Shown piece after piece: positions 47,565 to 55,379 of a stretch of DNA of 64,000 nt (positions within the stretch are counted from its first letter, which is position 1; each line of letters opens with the position of its first letter). The notes under the pieces were generated by a model. It searched no databases. It was given only the letters and a program-made list of their open reading frames with translations, and had not been told where the DNA came from. The stretch comes from Marivibrio sp040218065 (GTDB lineage: Bacteria; Pseudomonadota; Alphaproteobacteria; UBA8366; Aestuariispiraceae): contig NZ_JAVJQE010000015.1 in assembly GCF_040218065.1 (NCBI RefSeq), forward strand, positions 186,001-250,000. Reading direction: 5' to 3'. The translations under genes were made by a program, and so were the position numbers.

Positions 47565-48221
47565 ATGATCGAAACGCGCAGCGCGCGTCGGCTGACAGGC
47601 CGGCTCGCGGCGGCGGGGCTGCTGCTTGTCGCGGCGGGCGCCTGTCAGACCACGGCGCAGGTTGAGAACGCGTCGGGCACGCCCACCGCCTATCAGGACG
47701 TCAATTCGCCCGGCCTCGTCCAGGGCGTCGGCATCGAGGCGCAGGACATCGTCTCGATGACCGACGTGATGATGCGCGACATGATGTCGAATCCGCAGTT
47801 GGCGAACCGTCAGCCCTCCCCGCGCGTGATCCTGGATTCGCAGTATTTTCAGAATCAGTCGGCGCAGCGCCTCAACCTCAACACCATCGTCGACCGGCTG
47901 CGCAGCGGGCTCTTGCGCGCGGCGAACGGCCGCATGCTGTTCGTCAGCCGCGAGGCCGCCGAGATGGTCGAGAAAGAACGCCAACTTAAGCGCGAGGGCG
48001 TCACCGACGTCGGCACGACCGGTCTGACCCAGGCGCAAGCGGGGGCGGATTACCGCTTGACCGGGCGCATCAGCTCGACCGAAGCGCGACGCTCCGACGG
48101 GGTGATCGACCGCTACAATCTGATCAATTTCGAGATGATCGACCTGGAGAACGGCCTGATCGTCTGGTCGAATTTCTACGAGTTCCGCAAGGGGGCGCAG
48201 GACGATGTGGTCTATCAGTAA
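47565..48221 (+). CDS. lpoB: LpoB-like penicillin-binding protein activator
   Basis: 218 residues. Lipoprotein signal with lipobox AGAC (about Cys 27). The domain resembles LpoB/YcfM: SMTDVMMRDMMSNPQLA, PRVILDSQYFQNQSAQRLNLNTIVDRLRSGLLRAANGRMLFVSR, YRLTGRISSTEARRSDG, INFEMIDLENGLIVWSNFYEFRK. In enterobacteria LpoB activates PBP1b from the outer membrane; alphaproteobacterial relatives are less studied. First gene of three that overlap. Confidence 0.85.
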   Translation: MIETRSARRLTGRLAAAGLLLVAAGACQTTAQVENASGTPTAYQDVNSPGLVQGVGIEAQDIVSMTDVMMRDMMSNPQLANRQPSPRVILDSQYFQNQSAQRLNLNTIVDRLRSGLLRAANGRMLFVSREAAEMVEKERQLKREGVTDVGTTGLTQAQAGADYRLTGRISSTEARRSDGVIDRYNLINFEMIDLENGLIVWSNFYEFRKGAQDDVVYQ

Positions 48222-48699
48222 CGCCGCGCGCCTCGCCGCCGCCGGCGGCGCGCTCGCGCTGCTCGCCGCCTGCGCGCAGCCGAAGATCGAACCGCGCCCG
48301 GTCTGCGACATGGAGGCCTACAAGCAGTCCTTCGCCAACGCGCCGGAGGGCGAGGTCCTGGTGCCGCCGGTTCCGGGCTCGGTCTCCCCGATGCCGCTGA
48401 ACACCGTCAACGTCACCGATCAGGCGATCATCCAGAAGGTGATCGTCCAGGCCAGCAACGCCGGCCGCACGCCGACCGGAACGGTCGAGGTCTGGGCCCG
48501 GCTTGTGAACTGCACCGATTTCCCGCTGCACGTCGAAGGCCGCACCAATTTCCTGACCGCCTCCCAGGCCCCGGCCGAACAGCCGACCGCGTGGACGCGG
48601 GTGATGCTGCCGGCGCGCTCGATCGGGACCTATTCGGCCAAATCGATCGCGACCGATCAGGTGGCGACCTATTTGGTCGAGATCCGGGAGGGGCAGTGA
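48205..48699 (+). CDS. Lipoprotein, YcfL-like, of the lpoB operon
   Basis: 164 residues, lipobox LLAAC at about residue 23. Beta-rich mature part with VNVTDQAIIQKVIVQASNAGRTPTGTVEVWARLVNCTDFPLHVEGRTNFL, similar in layout to the YcfL partners found next to LpoB. Overlaps lpoB by 17 bp and the next gene by a GTGA junction. Confidence 0.75.
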   Translation: MWSISNAARLAAAGGALALLAACAQPKIEPRPVCDMEAYKQSFANAPEGEVLVPPVPGSVSPMPLNTVNVTDQAIIQKVIVQASNAGRTPTGTVEVWARLVNCTDFPLHVEGRTNFLTASQAPAEQPTAWTRVMLPARSIGTYSAKSIATDQVATYLVEIREGQ

Positions 48700-49589
48700 G
48701 GGTCCGGCGCTTCGGCGTCGTCGCGCCGGCTGTGGCCGGCCTGACGGCGCTCGCCGCGCTCGCGCTCCTCGCGGGGCCTGCGGCGGCGCAGTCGACCGAC
48801 GTGAGCGACCCGTCGCTGTACCGCGACGGTCAGCCGCAGGTGCTGACCGCCCCGCCCCAAGGGCCGGCCGAGGGGGCGCTCGACGAAGGCGCGGTCGGGG
48901 CCGCGTTCTCCGCCGCCTATGAGGCGGAGGGCGCGCCGCGCATCGCCGTCTTCTGGAACCGCGCCTTCAGCGATCGGTTGAGCCAGTGGACCGCGCTCAC
49001 GCGGGCGGTCGCCTCCGAGCAGGGCCGGATAACGGGCACGCTGTTCGACACGGAGAACAACGCGCTGATCCAGGGCAACGAGACGGCCCAGGTCGAGGTG
49101 CTGACCCCGGAGAGCGCCCGCGCGGGCTTCGAGACCGAGCGCGCCGACATGGCCTTCGAGAGCGCCTATGTCACGCCGATTCAAGCCAATGGCGCGCGGA
49201 TCATCGACCGCGCGACGGTGATGCGCCTCACCCAGTCCGAGATGCGCAACGACGAGGGGCTGACCTACCGGCCGGACGCGCAGCTGGTGGAGACCGACGC
49301 CCTGATCAACTACGCCGACCTGATCGCCGAGATCCTGATGGTCCGCGATCCGGAGGCCGATCTGGGCGCGGCCTTCCGGGTGCAGGTGAAGGACGTGCGC
49401 ACGGGCGAGCTGGTGATCACCTTCCTGAGCCGCGGCGAAGCGCCGGCGCGAACCGGCGCGCGGCGGGAATGGGTGGCGACCGGCTCGGGCTTCCAGCCGC
49501 GCGCGGACAAGGCGCCGACGCCCGAGGACGTCGCCCGGCGTCTCGCCTTCGAGACGATGCAGCGGCTGGCGGGACGCTGGGGGGTTTAG
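48696..49589 (+). CDS. Secreted protein of unknown function, third gene of lpoB operon
   Basis: 297 residues with a signal peptide ending AGPAAAQ. The body contains PRIAVFWNRAFSDRLSQW, YVTPIQANGARIIDRATVMRLTQ and YADLIAEILMVRDPEADLGAAFRVQVKDVRTGELV, a CsgG/LpoB-like pattern (a strand, a helix and a short degree of rate/turn around an ATP-less fold), so it may be a diverged paralogue of LpoB. GTG start at 48696 overlaps the preceding stop. Confidence 0.7.
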   Translation: MRVRRFGVVAPAVAGLTALAALALLAGPAAAQSTDVSDPSLYRDGQPQVLTAPPQGPAEGALDEGAVGAAFSAAYEAEGAPRIAVFWNRAFSDRLSQWTALTRAVASEQGRITGTLFDTENNALIQGNETAQVEVLTPESARAGFETERADMAFESAYVTPIQANGARIIDRATVMRLTQSEMRNDEGLTYRPDAQLVETDALINYADLIAEILMVRDPEADLGAAFRVQVKDVRTGELVITFLSRGEAPARTGARREWVATGSGFQPRADKAPTPEDVARRLAFETMQRLAGRWGV

Positions 49590-49637
49590 CGTCGCCGCGC
49601 GCCGCGCCGGCAGCGGGACGCGGCGGCCCAGATCCCC

Positions 49638-49676
49638 GGCTCAGACTTGCGGCTCAGACTTGCGGCTCAGACCCGC
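49638..49676. repeat. 13-bp tandem repeat carrying stops in three frames
   Basis: GGCTCAGACTTGC twice and GGCTCAGACCCGC once, in tandem. On the minus strand each unit contains TGA; with a period of 13 the three TGA codons fall in three different frames, the first being the real stop of the nitrile hydratase-like alpha gene. Confidence 0.8.
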
Positions 49677-50314
49677 GGCTCCGTCACGCCGACGAGGCAG
49701 TCGCGGGTGACGATCTCGGCCAGGTCTTCCTCCGACCAGCCGTCGGTTCCGGTCGGGCGGCGCGGCAGCACCATGTAGCGCATGTCGGCCGTCGAATCGT
49801 GGACGCGCACCTCGCGGCCCTCCTCGACGATCGTGCCGAACTCGGCCAGCACGGCGCGCGGGTTCCGTACGACGCGGCTGCGGTAATTGCGCGACTTGTA
49901 CCAGTCGGGCGACTTGCCGAGCAGAAAGACCGGGTAGCAGGAGCACAGCGTGCAGACGACGACGTTATGCAGGGCGTCCGTATTCTCCATCACCAGGATC
50001 GGCGCAGGGCCGGTGTCGATCCCAAGTTCCGCGGCGGCCGGCTTGCTGTCGGCGATCAGACGGCGCTTGAAGGCCGGATCGACCCAGGCGCGCGCGACCA
50101 GCGTGCCGCCCAGCGCGGGCGTGCGGCTGGCCATGGCGTCGATCGTCGCGCGCAGATCGTCGGCCGTGAAGACGCCTTTCTCCACCAGCAATTCGGCGAT
50201 CGCCTCCGCCATCGCGGGATAGTAGCCGAGCGGCGCGTCCTCCAGATCCGGTTGGTTGGGATGGGGTCCGTGCTCCTCTGAGCCGTGATCATGCGGCCCG
50301 TCATGCGGACTCAT
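49667..50314 (-). CDS. Nitrile hydratase alpha / thiocyanate hydrolase gamma-like subunit
   Basis: 215 residues. The metal claw is C121-T-L-C124-S125-C126 in VVVCTLCSCYPVFLLGKSPDWYKS; Thr at the second place of the motif is typical of cobalt-type enzymes. The N-terminus is His-rich (five His in the first 18 residues), a plausible metal-delivery tail. ATG 50314 overlaps the middle gene (ATGA). Together with the two small subunits encoded upstream it forms a three-gene enzyme: the nitrile hydratase beta chain is split in two, the arrangement of thiocyanate hydrolase and of three-subunit nitrile hydratases. Substrate (nitrile, thiocyanate or other) is not determined. Confidence 0.9.
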   Translation of the reverse strand: MSPHDGPHDHGSEEHGPHPNQPDLEDAPLGYYPAMAEAIAELLVEKGVFTADDLRATIDAMASRTPALGGTLVARAWVDPAFKRRLIADSKPAAAELGIDTGPAPILVMENTDALHNVVVCTLCSCYPVFLLGKSPDWYKSRNYRSRVVRNPRAVLAEFGTIVEEGREVRVHDSTADMRYMVLPRRPTGTDGWSEEDLAEIVTRDCLVGVTEPRV

Positions 50315-50601
50315 GAGGCGTCCTCCAGCCAATGCTCGTAGATCTCGATCTCGACCGTATCCTCCGCCGGTCCGGCGTAGTCCGGCCACAGCTCGCGCTG
50401 GCGGAACCGCACGCGGTAGAGGGCGCGCACGTCGTCGGTCCCGCGGCCGTAGGCCAGCTTCTCCGGATTGGGAAAGCGGCCGCACAACCGCTCCACCCGT
50501 CCCACACGGCCGCGGCAATAGTGCGGCGTGCGGATGTGGCCCGGCGGAAAGCGCTCGACGACGCGCACCCGCGCGCCGGGCGGATAGGCGGGCGCGCTCA
50601 C
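50311..50601 (-). CDS. Nitrile hydratase beta C-terminal / thiocyanate hydrolase alpha-like subunit
   Basis: 96 residues, equal to the C-terminal SH3-like barrel of nitrile hydratase beta: YPPGARVRVVERFPPGHIRTPHYCRGRVGRVERLCG, then VRALYRVRFRQRELW and EIEIYEHWLE. GTG 50601 overlaps the first gene's stop (GTGA). Usually this part is fused to the HDMGG domain; here it is a separate chain. Confidence 0.9.
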   Translation of the reverse strand: MSAPAYPPGARVRVVERFPPGHIRTPHYCRGRVGRVERLCGRFPNPEKLAYGRGTDDVRALYRVRFRQRELWPDYAGPAEDTVEIEIYEHWLEDAS

Positions 50602-51002
50602 AGGTTTCCGCCCCCGCCGGCCCCCTCGCGCCGCGGCGGCGCGGCGGCGTGGCGGGCCTGGACGGCCTCGATCTTCGCGCCCAGCGCCTCGGCCTCCAGC
50701 ACGCCCTTCTCCATCAGGATGTTGGCGATCGAGCCGATCCAGCGCTCGTAGTAGCTGAGCTCGTCATAGACGCCCGGCCCCATCTCCTCGATCCCGCGGC
50801 GCAATTCGTCGATGCGCATGACGGGTCCGCGCTTGGGGTCCGCCAGCAGCCGCAGGATCGCATCCGTCTTGTGCTCCCAGGGCGCAAGCGCGTGCTGGCT
50901 GCGATCGACCGGGCCGGCGTCAAGCCCGCCCATGTCGTGATGGCGCCGCCCGGCGTCGATCGCGCCGCGCAGGTCGCTCGGATCTGAAGGCGAGGTGCTC
51001 AT
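50598..51002 (-). CDS. Nitrile hydratase beta N-terminal / thiocyanate hydrolase beta-like subunit
   Basis: 134 residues with the HDMGG motif (residues 22-26), GPVMRIDELRRGIEEMGPGVYDELSYYERWIGSIANILMEKGVL helix pair and a Gly/Pro-rich tail, all as in the N-terminal half of nitrile hydratase beta. First gene of the three-gene unit, starting 52 bp after the DUF2336 stop, so it may belong to the same transcript as the signalling genes upstream. Confidence 0.9.
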   Translation of the reverse strand: MSTSPSDPSDLRGAIDAGRRHHDMGGLDAGPVDRSQHALAPWEHKTDAILRLLADPKRGPVMRIDELRRGIEEMGPGVYDELSYYERWIGSIANILMEKGVLEAEALGAKIEAVQARHAAAPPRREGAGGGGNL

Positions 51003-51054
51003 GGGCGAAAGCCTAGCAGCGCCGCCGGGTCGCGGGAAGGGTCTCCCGACGCCG

Positions 51055-52347
51055 TCAGCGCTTCGGCCGCTCCTGAAAGAATTCGATCTGCCACTCCATG
51101 TCGTCCGGCGTCATCGGCCAGCGGTCACCGTCCATCCGGATCATCGCGTCCGGCGACAGGCCGGCCAGCTGGCTTTGCAGCTGCTTGGCCAGATGCGGGC
51201 GCAGGCCGGCCTTCCAGGTGACCGCCACGATCGCCTTGCCCGCGCGGCGGGCGACGATTTCGCCCACCACGTCGCTGGGCAGCTTCGCGAGCTGGGCGAT
51301 CGCGACCACGACGAAGCGCCGCTCCCCTTTGCCCAGCGCCTTTTCGATCGCCTTGGAGTCCAGTTTGCCGGCCTTCGCGAGCCGCGCGACCTGATCGCCC
51401 ACGTCGTCCTTCTCGGCCCAATCGGGATCGGAGAGCGCCTTGCTCTCCTTTTCGATCCGGGTCTCCACCGCCTCCGTCACCGCGACCAGCGTGTCGTCGT
51501 CGAGATCGATGCGCCGCTGCAACCGGTCGAGCAGATGCATCGCGACGAAGCTGGCGATCCGTCGCGCGGCCTTCGGCGTCAGCTTCGGACGGACGACCAG
51601 CGGCTCGTGCCAGCTCTCGACCCCCGGCGCCTGTTCGAGGATGACGTCCAGGGTCTCCTCGCGGATCTGGGCCGACGGATTGGCCAGCAAGGAGGCGATC
51701 GCCGACTCGTCGCCGCTGTCGACGATCGCCGCCGACAGCGAAGCGGCCACGCCCGAGCGCCGGGAGATCGCGGCGAGCGCGCCCTGGATCGGCCCGCTGC
51801 GAATGATGGAGAGCAGGTCCTCGTCGCTCAGCACGGGCGAGAACTGCAACACCGGCTCGGAGACCGAGAGCTCCTTGTCGTTGGCGAGCATCAGGATCAC
51901 GTTGGCGGGCGCATGCGCCACGTCCTTGAGCGCGTCGGCCAGGATGCGGCGGACCTGGACCAGCTGATCTTCGGCCAGCACCTCCAGCGCCTGCACCGTC
52001 AAGCGGTAGAGGGTGGAGCGCTGATCCTCCTCCAGATCCGGCGTGAGGCGCGCGACCTTGGCCGCGAGATCGGTTCGGATCGACGCCTCGTCGTCCTTCG
52101 TCAGGACCAGATCGGCCTGGCGCGGGGTGCGCTCGTTCCGCGCGACGGCGCGGCGCACCTCAGGCTCGGCGTCCTCGGCGAGGAAATACAGGATTTCAGG
52201 CCGCGCGTCCGGATGCCGGGCGAGCGCCGCGCGCACGCTCGGATCCTCGTTGCGCGCCAGCTCGCGCGTCTGCTCGTAGCTCAAGCGCTCCGGCAAGACG
52301 TGCGGCGCCGGACGGTTCGCCGGCATGGTCGAGTCCTGCGCGCTCAC
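51055..52347 (-). CDS. DUF2336 helical-repeat protein
   Basis: 430 residues, HEAT-like helical repeats (RNEDPSVRAALARHPDARPEIL, LVQVRRILADALKDVAHAPANVILMLANDKELSVSEPVL, SAAIVDSGDESAIASLLANPSAQI). The DUF2336 family is largely restricted to alphaproteobacteria and has no settled function; I suspect protein-protein scaffolding. GTG 52347 overlaps the stop of the diguanylate cyclase gene; ATG 52326 is an alternative. The overlap argues for a joint role. Confidence 0.85.
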   Translation of the reverse strand: MSAQDSTMPANRPAPHVLPERLSYEQTRELARNEDPSVRAALARHPDARPEILYFLAEDAEPEVRRAVARNERTPRQADLVLTKDDEASIRTDLAAKVARLTPDLEEDQRSTLYRLTVQALEVLAEDQLVQVRRILADALKDVAHAPANVILMLANDKELSVSEPVLQFSPVLSDEDLLSIIRSGPIQGALAAISRRSGVAASLSAAIVDSGDESAIASLLANPSAQIREETLDVILEQAPGVESWHEPLVVRPKLTPKAARRIASFVAMHLLDRLQRRIDLDDDTLVAVTEAVETRIEKESKALSDPDWAEKDDVGDQVARLAKAGKLDSKAIEKALGKGERRFVVVAIAQLAKLPSDVVGEIVARRAGKAIVAVTWKAGLRPHLAKQLQSQLAGLSPDAMIRMDGDRWPMTPDDMEWQIEFFQERPKR

Positions 52348-54095
52348 CCTTCGTCCTCCGCCGCGCTCGCGCCCTGGTCGGCGAACCGCACGCCGCCCTT
52401 GCCGGCGCGTTTGGCGCCGTACATGGCGGCGTCGGCCGCCGCCAGCAGATCCCCGACGTCCGGCTGTTCGATCGGCTGCCCGGCGCCGTCGCGACCCGCC
52501 TCCAGCATGGCGATTCCGACCGACGCGCCCAGCGGATCGGCGCCGGCGGCGGGCGGCTCGGCCAGATCGGCGATCTCGCGCTGCATTTCGCGGGCGCGCC
52601 GTTCGGCGATGGCGCGGTCGGCGCCCTCCAGCCAAACCGCGAACTCGTCCCCGCCGAGCCGCGCGGTCAGGTCGTAGCCGCGCGTCGCCCCGCGCAGCCG
52701 CTCGCCCAGCTGGCGCAGCAGTCGGTCGCCGGCCTCGTGACCGAGCGTGTCGTTGATCGGCTTGAAGTTGTCCAGGTCGATATAGAGCAGCGCGCCGCTT
52801 TCCCCGCGCCGGCTGCAGCGCTGCAGGCTGCGGCGCATGTCCTCGAAGAAGGCCCGCCTATTCATCAGCCCGGTCAGCTCGTCCGTGCGGGAGAGCCTTT
52901 CGAGCTGCAGCTGATCCAGAATCTGGCGGAACGCGATGCCGAAATGCCGCTCGACCGCCTCCAAGAGGCGGCGGTCGTCCTCGCTCCACGGGCCGGCGTC
53001 GGCGTCGCGCCACAGCGTGATCGCGCCGACCATCTCGCCGCCGTGGCGGGCGGCGACGCCCAGCCAGCGCCGATCCTCGGTGGAGCCTTCCGCCAGCCCC
53101 GCCTCGCGAAGCAGACGGCGGCTGACGGCGTCGATCGCGGCCGCGTCCGGCGGGACCCCGAAATGGGCCTCCAGCATCTGGCCTTCCCCTTCGAGGATGG
53201 TGAGCGCGCAGGCCCCCACCGACGCCGCGCGGGCGAGCGCGGCGGCGGCCGCATGAAGCATGTCGGCCGGCTCGACCTCGCCGCGCAGCGCGTCTAGGAT
53301 GTACTGCACCAACTGCTCGCGGGTCTTCAGCTGGGCCAGCTCGGTCTGCTGGCGGCGTTCCTGGGTGACGTCGATGGCGATGCCGCGCGCGCCGGTGCGT
53401 CGGCCGTCCGCCGCGCGCACCGGGGCGGCCGAAACCAACAGACAGCGGCTCTCTGCGTCGGCCGCGCGCATCCAAAGCTCCACATTGCGCGCCGGCTCTG
53501 CGGCGGCGAAGGGAAGCGGCGTCGGGGCGCTGTCCGGATCGACCAGCAGATCGCTTGGATCGCGGCCGATCAACGTTTCCGCCGGGTAGCCGAGCGCGCC
53601 CTGCGCCGATACGAAGGTGAGCGCGCCGCTTTCGTCCGTCTCCCAGGCGAAATCGGCGGCCAGATCGACCAGATCCTTGAAGCGCGTGCGGGATTCAGCG
53701 AGCGCCGTGCGGATGCTGGCGTCCAGCGTGGCGTCGCGGCCGAGCATCAAGAGCGTGCCGTCGGCCTGGGGCAGGACGGTCGCCTCAAGCCGTGCGCGCC
53801 CGCCCGGCATCGGCACCTCGCGCGCCATGCCCTTGCCGGCGATTCGGGCCTTGACCGCCAGCTGCACCAGCTGCGGCATCATGGTGACGCCGCCGTCGCC
53901 GCCCAGCTGATCCGCTAGGCGCTCGCCGGCGGTGTTCAGACCATGCCCGACGGCGGCGCGATCGAACAGCACGGCCGGGCCCGGATGGTGCGCGAACAGA
54001 CGACGCATCAGCGCCAGCGCCTCATCGAAGGCGCCGCTCGCCGCGTCGTCCCGGTCGTCGTCTCCGCCTCCGGCGGTCTGCTTGACCTTTGTCAT
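52344..54095 (-). CDS. PAS-GAF-GGDEF diguanylate cyclase
   Basis: 583 residues: a first PAS-like region (about 25-125), a second PAS (about 135-250), a GAF domain (about 270-395) and a GGDEF domain (about 400-570). The active site is intact, GGDEF at 481-485, and the product-inhibition I-site RxxD is present as RGYD at 472-475, exactly five residues before. Predicted c-di-GMP synthase with feedback control. No membrane segments. First gene of the minus-strand cluster with DUF2336 and the nitrile hydratase-like genes. Confidence 0.92.
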   Translation of the reverse strand: MTKVKQTAGGGDDDRDDAASGAFDEALALMRRLFAHHPGPAVLFDRAAVGHGLNTAGERLADQLGGDGGVTMMPQLVQLAVKARIAGKGMAREVPMPGGRARLEATVLPQADGTLLMLGRDATLDASIRTALAESRTRFKDLVDLAADFAWETDESGALTFVSAQGALGYPAETLIGRDPSDLLVDPDSAPTPLPFAAAEPARNVELWMRAADAESRCLLVSAAPVRAADGRRTGARGIAIDVTQERRQQTELAQLKTREQLVQYILDALRGEVEPADMLHAAAAALARAASVGACALTILEGEGQMLEAHFGVPPDAAAIDAVSRRLLREAGLAEGSTEDRRWLGVAARHGGEMVGAITLWRDADAGPWSEDDRRLLEAVERHFGIAFRQILDQLQLERLSRTDELTGLMNRRAFFEDMRRSLQRCSRRGESGALLYIDLDNFKPINDTLGHEAGDRLLRQLGERLRGATRGYDLTARLGGDEFAVWLEGADRAIAERRAREMQREIADLAEPPAAGADPLGASVGIAMLEAGRDGAGQPIEQPDVGDLLAAADAAMYGAKRAGKGGVRFADQGASAAEDEG

Positions 54096-54199
54096 CGCCG
54101 CTCACGCAGTTTTCCCGGGCGCCCGCGTTCCAGGCGCCGCGAGGCGATCGAACGCGTCGTCCGTCTCCCCGCGTCAGACGTCACTATCGGCTACGGGCC

Positions 54200-54213
54200 T
54201 TACCAACTGGTAA
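54200..54213. promoter_or_regulatory. Palindrome TTACCA-N2-TGGTAA
   Basis: Perfect 6-bp arms around AC, in the divergent region between the diguanylate cyclase and HAD genes, about 105 bp before the cyclase start. Looks like a TetR/MarR/GntR-class operator; the regulator is unknown. Confidence 0.5.
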
Positions 54214-54311
54214 ACGCGCCGGCGACGCTTGCGCCGCCCGGTCGCTGACAATAGCGTGAATCTCCCCGCAGCGCGAGAGCGCGCCGGCGCCCGTCGCCGC
54301 GCGCACCATAC

Positions 54312-54415
54312 GGCGCGACTCAGGCGGCGCGGCTCAGGCGGCGCGACTCAGGCGGCGCGACTCAGGCGCCGCGCATCAGGCGACGCACATCTGGCGCCGC
54401 GAATCAGGCGAAGCG
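54312..54415. repeat. 14-bp tandem repeat, about seven copies
   Basis: The core CTCAGGCGGCGCGA recurs every 14 bp (cores at 54318, 54332, 54346, 54360, 54374, 54388, 54402), the first four nearly perfect and the last three diverged. The period is not a multiple of three and the array lies in the 370-bp non-coding region before the HAD gene, so it is not coding sequence. Confidence 0.88.
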
Positions 54416-54465
54416 CTGCGGGCGAGCCCCGTCGCTTCGCCCTCGAAACGACAGGCCGACGGCTC

Positions 54466-55278
54466 ATGACCACTCCGAAGACCCCCGCCTCCGACCCTGC
54501 GCCCGGCTCCGGCGCGGGGTCCGACCTCAATCACCCGCGACTGTTGGCGCAGGCGCAGACCTGGATCTTCGATCTCGACAACACCCTCTACCCGGCGCGC
54601 TGCAATCTGTTCGATCAGGTCGACCAGCGCATGGGACGCTTCATCGCCGAGGCGCTGTCGGTCGATCACGACGAGGCGCGTGTGATCCAGAAACGCTATT
54701 TTCGGGACTACGGCACGACTCTGAGCGGCCTGATGGCGCGGCATGACGTCGATCCGCACGATTTTCTGGCCTATGTGCACGACATCGACTATTCGCCGAT
54801 CGAGCCCGATCTGCGGCTCGCCGACGCGCTCGACCGGCTGCCCGGGCGCAAGGTGATCTTCACCAACGGCACGGTCGCGCACGCGCAGTCGGTGATCGAT
54901 CGGCTGGGCGTCGAGCGTCACTTCGCCGAGATCTTCGACATCCACGCCGCCGACTACACGCCCAAGCCGAAGCCCGCCCCCTACCGCACGATGGTGGAGC
55001 GCTTCGCGGTCGCGCCGGAGACCGCCGTCATGGTCGAGGACATCGCCCAGAATCTCGAGACGCCGCACGCCATGGGCATGCGCACCGTGTGGGTGCGCAC
55101 CGAACACGCCTGGTCCAAGCCGGGCGTCGGCGTCGCGGACGCGGATGCGGCCGACGAGGGCGCCCCGGCCCCCTACATCCATCATGTGACCGAGGATCTC
55201 ACGACCTTCCTGCACGAGGTTCTGGCGTCGGACGACGCCGACCCGAGCGACCCGACCGACGCGCCCGCGCGCCCCTGA
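54466..55278 (+). CDS. HAD-family pyrimidine 5'-nucleotidase-like phosphatase
   Basis: 270 residues. HAD motif I FDLDNTLYPA, motif II VIFTNGT, motif III Lys in YTPKPKPAPY, motif IV VMVEDIAQN. The sequence FDLDNTLYP and the YGTTLSGLM cap are characteristic of the SDT1-like pyrimidine nucleotidases. Start at ATG 54466, with the open frame upstream running through the tandem repeat. Confidence 0.9.
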   Translation: MTTPKTPASDPAPGSGAGSDLNHPRLLAQAQTWIFDLDNTLYPARCNLFDQVDQRMGRFIAEALSVDHDEARVIQKRYFRDYGTTLSGLMARHDVDPHDFLAYVHDIDYSPIEPDLRLADALDRLPGRKVIFTNGTVAHAQSVIDRLGVERHFAEIFDIHAADYTPKPKPAPYRTMVERFAVAPETAVMVEDIAQNLETPHAMGMRTVWVRTEHAWSKPGVGVADADAADEGAPAPYIHHVTEDLTTFLHEVLASDDADPSDPTDAPARP

Positions 55279-55294
55279 GACGCCCTCGCAAGGG

Positions 55295-55336
55295 TTGACG
55301 TTCATTTTGTGAACGGACTATGTTCGCGCCGTGAAC
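55295..55336 (+). promoter_or_regulatory. Promoter overlapped by an 11-bp periodic GTTC/GAAC array
   Basis: TTGAC at 55295-55299 and TATGTT at 55319-55324 make a likely sigma-70 promoter. Over it lie GTTC at 55300, GAAC at 55311, GTTC at 55322 and GAAC at 55333: four half-sites exactly 11 bp apart in alternating orientation, that is two GTTC-N7-GAAC palindromes 22 bp apart. They would occupy one face of the helix and are well placed for repression, most likely by the winged-helix protein encoded next. Confidence 0.75.
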
Positions 55337-55379
55337 AGCAGGGCTGGACCGGGAGTTCGGCCGGCGAGGGGGCTTCGGC

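Noticed and set aside
54312..54415. Possible CRISPR array
   Set aside because: The 14-bp units are direct tandem copies without spacers.
55300..55336. LexA box in the polysaccharide promoter
   Set aside because: The alphaproteobacterial LexA box is a direct repeat GTTC-N7-GTTC; here halves alternate in orientation, so LexA is not the obvious binder.
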